A DNA stretch of 64,000 nucleotides from Siphonodentalium dalli. Lineage: Eukaryota; Mollusca; Scaphopoda; Gadilida; Siphonodentaliidae. The notes under the pieces were generated by a model, which worked only from the letters and a program-made list of their open reading frames with translations, had not been told where the DNA came from and did not search any database. Positions 56,660-64,000 of this stretch are shown piece by piece. A program made the translations under genes and the position numbers. Within the stretch, counting starts at the first letter, position 1; the number at the start of each line of letters is the position of its first letter. Location of the stretch: positions 105,605,319 through 105,669,318 of the forward strand of contig CP136066.1 in assembly GCA_032622095.1 (NCBI GenBank), written 5' to 3'.

Positions 56660-58080
56660 CTTTATTGTGTTGCTTTTATAACACTAGCGGGTGTACCTGC
56701 CTACCTGGCAGTGCACTGGGCAAAGTGTGGCAAAATTAAAATTGAAACATATTAAAGAGTGTTTATTGTTGCGGTACTTTGTTCTGATAAGGTAAACAAA
56801 AAAAGGAGATGTCAGGTGGAGTCGTGAACCAGCCCATGTTACCCGGAGAGCCGTAATACACGACCACACCAAATTTTAATGAGATCTGCTAGCAGATGCT
56901 AATAACCGCAGTGCCAAGCCTTGAAATAGTGTGTCTGTCATTTGCAGAATGAGGTCCCCAGAGGGTGAATTTAGTGATGCTACCCTGCATAGTGGGCTAG
57001 CATCACCAAATTCACCCTCTGGGAACCTCATTCTGCTGAGGTGTATGCAGAATGAGGTCCCCAGAGGGTGAATTTGGTGATGCTAGCCCACTATGCGGGG
57101 TAGCATCACTAAATTCACCCTCTGGGGACCTCATTCTGCAAATGACAGACACACTATTTCAAGGCTTGCGCAGTGCCCATGCGGATATGATGTCATATTA
57201 AACAATGTTATGGGAGTCAAGACCCAGCCCATGTTACCCGGAAGGCCGAAATAAATGACCATACCAACTTTCAGTGAGATCAGCCAAGTGGTTCCGAGAA
57301 ACTGTTTTGTCCATGCGGATATGACATGATAACGTCAAAATATTTGTCGGGTAGAGTCCAGGCCAAGCTCATGTTACCCGGAGAGCCGAAATACATGCTC
57401 GTACCAAATTTGAGTGCAATCAGGCCATTATAGTTCTCGAGAAGTTTGCCCGCACAGATATGACATCATAACATCAAAATGCGACGTCTGACAGACGCCA
57501 GCCTGTCACTCCCCGGTAGAAAATACACCTAGATACAGATTTTAGTTTTGATCCGTCCATAAATGTCAAGAGTTTACCGCCGTCATACAGAGAAAACTCA
57601 ATTTTGGGACGATATTACATCACTGACATCAAAACACGACATTGGATGCAATCGGGACCCTGGCTATGTCACTCCCCGGTAGAAAATACACCTAGATACA
57701 AATTTTAGTTTTGATCCATCCACAAACGTCAAGAGATTACCGCTGTCATACAGAGAAAACTCGTTTTTGGGACGATATTACGTCACTGACATCGGGACCA
57801 AGGCTATGTCACTCCCCTGGTAGAAATTACACCAAGATGTGAAATTTAGTTTTGATACATATAAACGTCTTGAGTTTACCACCGTCATATGGATGAAACT
57901 CGTTTTCAGGACGATATTACGTCACTGACATCAAATGCGACATCGGACATAATCGGGACCCATCCTAATTCCCTTTCCTGTATAAAATACCCCTGGATAT
58001 GTCCAGAAATGGTCGAGATTACCTTGTGTAAACATATATATCAATATGTGCCAGCGCAGCTCCTGTCATCAAAGGGTTAA
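56660..58080 (+). repeat. tandem-core array of two alternating unit types
   Basis: Type 1 units have AGCCCATGTTACCCGGAGAG, GCCGAAATACATGMYCGTACC and GCGGATATGACATCATAA (56830, 57220, 57360). Type 2 units have GTCACTCCCCGGTAGAAAAT, ACACCTAGATACA and GGGACGATATTACGTCACTG (57500, 57660, 57800, 57940). It is interrupted by the family B MITE at 56915-57168. The array ends in a fragment of the CCCTTTCATGA TTAA family (GCAGCTCCTGTCATCAAAGGG-like, 58046-58075). Confidence 0.7.
56915..57168. mobile_element. hAT-like palindromic MITE (family B), complete copy with perfect target duplication
   Basis: CGCAGTGC on both sides (56907-56914, 57169-57176). Termini CAAGCCTTGAAATAGTGTG and CACTATTTCAAGGCTTG. 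Contains two inner palindromes of GAATGAGGTCCCCAGAGGG. Best reference copy of the family in this window. Confidence 0.95.
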
Positions 58081-58859
58081 AAAGAATGACAACGTGTGTA
58101 ACCAATTGGGAAATAAATAACTACTTTATTTTCTGCCCCCACCCCAACACTCCGCATCACTTTTTTTGAACTTCCTTTGAAGCAATTTATGGTGTCACCA
58201 CTGGTGGAGTCTCTCAATTTTGTCAGATTTTTTTAATGAAGTCTTCGACTTGTGATTTGATTTGTTGTTGCTAGTGACTGTTAGGTCAAGTCGACTAACA
58301 CATACACCACATGTTGCATTGGGACATAAATCATTATTGCTCCTGACTGTGAATGCATAAGAACATGGCCTACTCAGTTGCCTTCACATGCATCTGGGAG
58401 TCATGGAAATTAGTATGCCAACAAGCATATGGTAGGTACAAACCCAGTGTTACAGGCTGTACTGCGTGGAGGCACACTGGGTACTCAGGTGCAAGAACGG
58501 ATGATCAGGTGGATTATGTAGGTAACTTGTAGCCAACATTTCTCTATTGGCTCAGGGGTTCTGAAAGCAATAAAGGGTAGGGGGAGGCACAACTTTCAGA
58601 AAAGGATATTTTTTTTCTTTTCAGTTAAAGGTATTGCCACTATTGGCATAATTTCTGAAAAAGCTAAATTTTGGTTATCAAAGAGCATAAAGAATGAAAG
58701 TGCACTAGGGCAGGAGTGGTAGTTGTCCCCTTCTGTCCCAGCGCCCCTGCTGTCACTGCATGAATTTGATATTATGTACATGTATAAGAGTATAAGACAT
58801 TACATGGTGTACATGTATGTGTACTGTTGAGCTAGTTAAGTGTATTTCTCTTTATGCAG
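58081..58859. other. no supported feature
   Basis: Intron-like DNA, including a minus-strand frame 58781-58596 without recognised motif. Confidence 0.5.
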
Positions 58860-59001
58860 GCATTATGTTTCAACAAGTTTTCCACAGGGCAGTCCTTCCC
58901 AGGAGATGGGTGCGATTGCTGTCGCACCCATACAAACTCGTAATTTTCAATACAAGGGTGCTAAAACTTGCACTCGTCCCTCTTGCTTATGGTGGCTGTA
59001 A
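58860..59001 (+). CDS. possible terminal exon, unknown
   Basis: The acceptor GTGTATTTCTCTTTATGCAG is a near-ideal pyrimidine tract plus CAG. In the frame that uses the first base to complete a split codon, 46 codons follow (HYVSTSFPQGSPSQEMGAIA, then VAPIQTRNFQYKGAK) to TAA at 58999. That phase fits the outgoing phase of the 19694 exon (AG+G = Arg). A second frame, IMFQQVFHRAVLPRRW, is also open for 47 codons, so the choice is not forced. No family recognised. Confidence 0.3.
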
Positions 59002-59492
59002 ACATTGATTCAATGTTGGAACTATTTGACAGTGTCACAGTTTACTTAGATCCTGTCCCATCTCCATTTAATTTTGGGAATGTGAAAGTGTAACTGGTCA
59101 TATGTCTATCCCAGTATAATCCCACAATGACATTTTGTTTGAGACATCCCCAACTTATGCTTCTATTACACACGTCTTCTGAATTGTGGGAAGGACTGAC
59201 GTGGTGTAGAATACATGTAGTCTTCAGTCTGACAAATGAAAATTCAAGGGCTGGAAACTGCTGTAAATTTCCATAGCAGACCTTGACTAGCCTTGATTTT
59301 CAGAGATATATAAGCACCACGCTTGCTAGATGCATAAAGATCTTGAAAATTGTCACATAATAAATAGTATGGCAACACACATACTGAAGAGATGATTAGG
59401 TGGATATTATGTGCACTGAAGAGAAAATGTATAATAATCTTCAAATGGGCACTTGTTGTCTAATCCCCTTTCCAATTCACCTATCTATACTA

Positions 59493-60541
59493 TATTATTA
59501 CCACTTTAGAGGGCGTTCTCTAGTTGATAACAGTATTTAACCCACACAATAAGAATAAGATTCCATAATTTTGAGGCGAAGTTGACCGGAAGTGGGCGGC
59601 GGGCTTTAATGAAGCTTTTTTTTTGCCATTAATGCCCGCCGCCCACTTCTGGTTAAGTCACTGATCAGGTGATCACACGAAGACTCAGTGGTAATAATAG
59701 TAATAACATGATTTTGTCGGGCGCCTTGGTTTATTAACGGCCCTAGCAGGAATGATTAGCGGCCCTCGGGCTGTTATTCCTGTCGGGTTGTTAATATAAC
59801 AATAACATGATTTTTGAGGGCGTTATGGTTTATTAACGGCCCAGCTGGAATGATTAACAGCCCAAGGGCCTATTAGCGGCCCGAGACGAAGTCGAGGGAC
59901 GCTAATAGGCCCGAGGGCTGTTAATCATTCCAGAGGGCCGTTAATAAACCATAAAGCCCGATGAAATTATGTTATTACTATTATTACCACAGTTTTGGAC
60001 ATTTGACCCATTTGAGGATTTAGTGGAATAATGAAGTAGATTAAGAGAGAAATATTTTCAAGAACATTTAAGTTTTATATCATTTGACTTGTCAGCTGAC
60101 ACGGACTGACGGAGTCTCGAAAATAGGACAGGGGAAAACCCAGCATTGGAGACGAGTAACAACCAATGAGAGGTTGACAGCTAAAAGTATCAATGCATAC
60201 TTACGCTTGATACAATAATTCAATCATATAGCGTGAATTCCAATCATAAAACCACTTTTGTGTCGAGGAAATCGGATACATCTTCCCATTATTTTCTTGA
60301 AATAAACACGCCATAATAATCGGACGTTGAAGGGACGTAACTCTCGCGATAATAAACGAGATCTATAGTTTCCAGGCGGCGGGCCGATATTGAACTAGGC
60401 TTCTCATTATCGGCCCGCGGCCCGCTGTTTTGGTAACAATACGCTATTTGGAACGCCCCGAAAAACATTATCAATGGCCTAGAGAACGCCCTATAAAGTG
60501 GTAATAATAAACCATAACACCCTAAAAAATCATGTTATTGG
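59493..60541. mobile_element. nested palindromic DNA element cluster
   Basis: Outer inverted ends TATTATTACCACTTTAGAGG plus GCGTTCTCTAG (59493) and CTAGAGAACGCCC, GTGGTAATAATA (to 60509). Nested inside: CCGGAAGTGGGCGGCGGGC / GCCCGCCGCCCACTTCTGG (59587-59651). Also a 140-bp palindrome of GGTTTATTAACGGCCC and CCTATTAGCGGCCC (59818-59960). Also GGGCCGATATTG / TTATCGGCCCGC (60382-60415). ATAACATGATTTTTGAGGGC (59805) pairs with ACCCTAAAAAATCATGTTAT (60519-60538), so several elements interlock. Class unresolved. Confidence 0.65.
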
Positions 60542-60854
60542 TATTTTGTCAAAACTTTTGTTAAATGTTCATATATGTTTACATGTATTAATTAGGATTG
60601 GAATAAAATATGTTTACATCAAATGGGCACTTTTCCATTGTAAATTATGCATTTATACAGGCAGCCGTCTAGGTCAGTAGGGATCGGATCAGAAAAGTTC
60701 TAAAGATTGTCTTTGATGTCAATCAATTTTGTGATTTCTGGAAACAGCTTTCAGATAAGTGCACACATGCATGATTTATAAAAGATACATTCCCCAATAG
60801 ATAGGGGCTAAATTTTGATGTTGAATCACCTTAAAACTAATAGTACATTAACTA

Positions 60855-61046
60855 CAGTAATGCCCTAAATAATCGACTCCTTAACCACATCAGAATTATG
60901 GGGAACTTTTCAGGATTTAGTCGGAAATATGGCTTGTTGTGAGAGCTTTCCGATGAATGGCAACAAGCCATATTTCCGACTAAATTCTGAAAAGTTCCCC
61001 ATAATTCTGCTGTGGTTAAGGAGTCGATTATTTAGGGCATTAACTA
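60855..61046. mobile_element. long-palindrome MITE (family A), copy 10
   Basis: Left end CAGTAATGCCCTAAATAATC, part of the left arm deleted (GGCTTGTTGTGAGAGC), right terminus altered (GCATTAACTATA). Both arms share GGGGAAC/GTTCCCC where other copies have GGGTAAC/GTTACCC. Confidence 0.85.
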
Positions 61047-61262
61047 TATTATTATCTGAGCTTTCCATATATACAATAATTGTTGGTTATTGATTTGTTA
61101 AAAATGCTCAAATGTGGTGCCAAACAGAGTAACAATATACCTTTCTTTTTACTGACATATGTAACTGACAATACTTTGAAATGCCAACACGTTGACAGAC
61201 CTGGATGCTGACAAATTCAGAGTGGTGGGTACACTGGTGGGTATAGGTTTAAACGCTTTCTT

Positions 61263-61264
<2 letters not shown>

Positions 61265-61298
<34 letters not shown>
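61265..61298. repeat. G34 homopolymer run
   Basis: Thirty-four consecutive G, the longest mononucleotide tract here. Capable of G-quadruplex formation and prone to length error. It lies in a non-coding stretch (61047-61614). Confidence 0.95.
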
Positions 61299-61299
<1 letters not shown>

Positions 61300-61614
61300 T
61301 TCAACATTGATAATATAACATGTAGCCAAAAGAAACATCCTGTGATTATTTTTTTATTTATTTTTTACATTAACACCTTTTTTATATCCAGTGTTTTTTT
61401 TCAAAAATTAAGTGTACAGAGTCCTTAAAAAGATGTTTCCTAGAAGGGTTAAAATTGAAATTAACTTTGAAGGTGTCTGGTTGTAAAGCCATTTATATAT
61501 TGTTACAATACAAGTGTGCTCCCACCATGAAGCAGCCAGCTTAGACTAATCAGTATTCAGACCCCAATGAATAAAGCTTCCCCAAAACTGGGGAGAGACA
61601 CCACTATTTATTAA

Positions 61615-62037
61615 AGTGATAGCCCAGCCAAGAGAAAGTTTCTGTATCCAAGGGAAACAGCAGTTAGTAACCATGGAGATGTGAAGCTTGATGAAGAGGA
61701 GCCGGCCCAATCTATGCTCAGTGATGGACCACATGTGTGCAGAGATACAACTAATAACACTGATGGAATGATACAGTTGTCTAGCCCAATATTTGAGTAT
61801 GCTTTCACACATGACCTCCCTCAGCCACTCATTCACTCTCCTGGATGCTACATCACACTGTATGGACTAACATCATCATCATCTATCGGCCATTTGTTAG
61901 TGGGATGGTGGCAAGGAAAAGTTTCTAGAAAGTTTTCAGAAAAAAGTTTTCTGACTTTACACACATTATCGTGGATTATATTCATGACTGGCTTACACAG
62001 AGGTCTGTATCTAGGCTTACACAGTAGTGTGTTTTAA
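61615..62037 (+). CDS. 140-codon open frame, uncertain
   Basis: Longest non-repetitive open frame in the window, between TAA at 61612 and TAA at 62035, with no ATG near the start. The first half looks like soluble or disordered protein (RKFLYPRETAVSNHGDVKLD, EEEPAQSMLSDGPHVCRD). The second half is more hydrophobic (SSSSIGHLLVGWWQGKV, LHTLSWIIFMTGLH). Upstream only a weak acceptor TTATTAAAG is present. Minus-strand frames (61836-61546, 61808-61611) overlap it. Given this base composition one such frame could arise by chance. Confidence 0.25.
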   Translation, partial: SDSPAKRKFLYPRETAVSNHGDVKLDEEEPAQSMLSDGPHVCRDTTNNTDGMIQLSSPIFEYAFTHDLPQPLIHSPGCYITLYGLTSSSSIGHLLVGWWQGKVSRKFSEKSFLTLHTLSWIIFMTGLHRGLYLGLHSSVF

Positions 62038-62691
62038 TAGATTATTTCCTAGTGGAGTCCAACATCTGGCTTATTTACTGTAGAGACACATTTTAAAATA
62101 CATATATATAAAGCTGTTGCTTGGCAACCCGTATGTGACTTATCCGGTATGTACTTGGTTATGTGTTTTAACTTTTTCTTATTAGCTCTTTTTGTTTTTT
62201 TTTTCCTTCATTTTGAGGATTTATAGTGACATTGAGCTGCTGAGTTTACTTTGATGTAGTAATAAACAACTTTTCCTCCGTGGAGGTGGAGTTTAAATTA
62301 CGTACTAGTAGTATATATTCACTAGTGGTGTGTGTCCCTCCAGCTTGCTAGGGTCACATGTGATGTGGCAACTTTCTCTTAGTGAATTTTTCAGCAATTT
62401 TTCTAATGATTTGTTTGTTTGTTAAAATATTATACATATAGATTATCACATATAAATTGTTTTGTTTTAATTGTGTACATGTAAGTTATAGGCGTAATTA
62501 TTATGATATATGTACCTACATGTACATGATTGTACTGCTGATTTCCTATTGTTTTATTCATATATATATTGTAGTACACTTGATTGCCAAGAATAACATG
62601 GAAAATTGTTTTACGAAAAGGTGGTATTGATTCAAAATGAAAACATGGTATGAATATATCTAATATATCTGAAATTAGTGAGTATCTGCAT

Positions 62692-62807
62692 ACTCAGTGA
62701 GAGCTTTCCGATGAATGGCAACAAGCCATATTTCCGACTAAATCCTGAAAAGTTACCCATAATTCTGAGCACTGTGGTTAAGGATTTGATTATTTAGGGC
62801 ATTACTG
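62692..62807. mobile_element. family A MITE, right half only
   Basis: Begins at the palindrome centre (CTCAGTGAGAGCTTTCCGAT) and runs to GGGCATTACTG plus TA. The whole left arm is absent. Confidence 0.85.
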
Positions 62808-62809
62808 TA

Positions 62810-63735
62810 CCTTAGTCATACCAAATTCACCAACTGTGGGAAATTCTACTTATACTTTAGCATCTCCATGCATCCCCCATTTAGGTTAAAAAATTTAAAC
62901 TGGTACTAGTACCTCAATTTTTTCTTTTTGTAAATCGCACCCAATACCTATGATTGGATATTCTCCAAAAGAGAGGAGAGGAAATCCCTGTAATTTGAAA
63001 TATTTGTTTACAAAAAGAAATGAGATATATCGGTATATATTGATACCGCACATGTACATGCAAATGAAGTTATTTTGAAAGTACAATATAATTTGGAAAT
63101 TGATATCTGTTAAAACAAAACATACATTTTAGAATATGTTCTAGATAAAAATGGTTTTAATTTTAACTTTTTACTGTAATAACTACATTTAGCTGAAAGT
63201 TGATGGAATAAAATTCAATCAAAGAAAATAATTATTAATTACCAAGGACCCCTATCCCCCCCCCCCTATTTGGGTTTATGAGCTCATTATTTAAACTGTT
63301 GCTTGGGGTGTTTAAATCATTCAAACACAACTTTCTAAAAACCACGAAGGGTTGGACAAATTTGATGTCCATACTGTCCTTGCATACCGGACATCCTGGT
63401 TGAGGGCTTCAACTCATTAACCCTGGACTTCCTAATCATATATCGTACATATAATCTTTATTTTCTTCTGATAATGAAGAGTTACATAACACACACGTTT
63501 ATAATAATACATGAGCTATATACACATTAATTACTAATAATAGAGTTTACAGACATAAAAAATCTTGTATATATGGTATGCTAATATAAATATTCAAACT
63601 AACTCTTAAACCTCTTTTGTTGGTGCAATTTTTGAAACCCCATTTAAATATGGACTGACCTAAAGCACATAAAGCACTAAAACACCCTATTGTTGGTCTG
63701 TCCATGGAAACAATTTTGTCTAATATTTTATTACT
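62810..63735. other. no supported gene
   Basis: AT-rich with a C10 run near 63258. The 104-codon minus frame 63861-63547 runs into the tandem-core repeat and has no recognised domain. Confidence 0.45.
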
Positions 63736-63739
63736 ACAT

Positions 63740-64000
63740 TTCTTGGTCAATTGTTTTGAAACTTGGCACAAATATTTAGTACCATGGGACCCTGCACACC
63801 TGCGATTATGAGGTCTGTCTGAATTTTTTGTGGAGTTATCCCCCTTTTTCAACTTAGACAATTTTCTTGAACTTCATAATTTTGTTCGAGCTTTTATTCC
63901 TACATTTTCCAGTCAATTTTGTTTTAACTTGGCACAGATATTTAGTACCATGGTAGATCATGCCATGAATCTCTACTCTGGCTAATGTCTGTTAGCCAGA
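63740..64000 (+). mobile_element. tandem-core element, second copy of the 46340 core type, cut by the window end
   Basis: Units with AACTTGGCACAAATATTTAG, TACCATGGGACCCTG, TTATGAGGTCTGTCTG and GAGCTTTTATTCCTACATTT, as at 46490-46680. At 63985-64000 GCTAATGTCTGTTAGC begins a possible hairpin. Confidence 0.6.

Noticed and set aside
63547-63861. 104-codon minus-strand frame
   Set aside because: Its first part is tandem-core repeat and the rest has no recognised motif.

Overview
The window is eukaryotic, AT-rich, intron-like DNA. It has no operons, no long open reading frames, and no rRNA, tRNA or CRISPR that I can recognise. The best guess is a marine bivalve or related mollusc. The reasons are the very frequent ACATGTACATGTA words, the many foldback MITEs, and tandem-core elements with a (GTCC)n/(GTCT)n head. 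Those elements look like the bivalve 'pearl'/Helentron (HINE) type. This assignment is inference, not proof.

Coding content is tiny. The best-supported exon is 19694-19826 (+): good acceptor, single open frame, GTAAG donor, product family not recognised. A CpG-rich, promoter-like stretch lies at about 7973-8480. Just downstream is a short ATG-initiated reading frame ending at a possible donor (8526-8556), whose phase fits the 19694 exon. Later (+) strand candidate terminal exons lie at 53996-54067 and 58860-59001, the second also phase-compatible. They are weak. If real, one (+) strand gene with introns of tens of kilobases spans most of the window, and nearly everything else is intron filled with transposon copies.

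Layout. 1-7972: a hAT-like MITE, a small palindrome, then a rearranged block (direct copy, inverted piece, direct copy) in which only the second copy carries a 2.6-kb Helentron-like element. 7973-13087: promoter-like region, TIR elements and intron. 13395-15240: a degenerate tandem-core element. 16138-18766: two long-palindrome MITEs and a 919-bp element with a perfect 8-bp target duplication. 19694-26536: the exon, then TTAA-type and hAT-type elements, one nested. 27031-34736: a 3.85-kb tandem duplication. 36524-43315: TTAA elements, a second Helentron-like copy, a threefold tandem repeat interrupted by different transposons, and a hAT element holding a minisatellite. 44395-55774: MITEs and a dense run of TTAA-flanked elements, including one nested insertion with a paralogous empty site. 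55565-64000: further MITEs, a degenerate array, a nested palindromic cluster, a 34-base G run and one 140-codon open frame of uncertain reality.

No transposase or Rep/helicase reading frame was recognised, so every mobile copy here appears non-autonomous. I found no undescribed protein-coding system. The most notable signals are (i) a palindromic module shared by TTAA elements with different termini, with compensatory changes in its loop; (ii) matched substitutions in the two arms of a palindromic MITE; and (iii) several natural empty/filled site pairs that fix element ends exactly.
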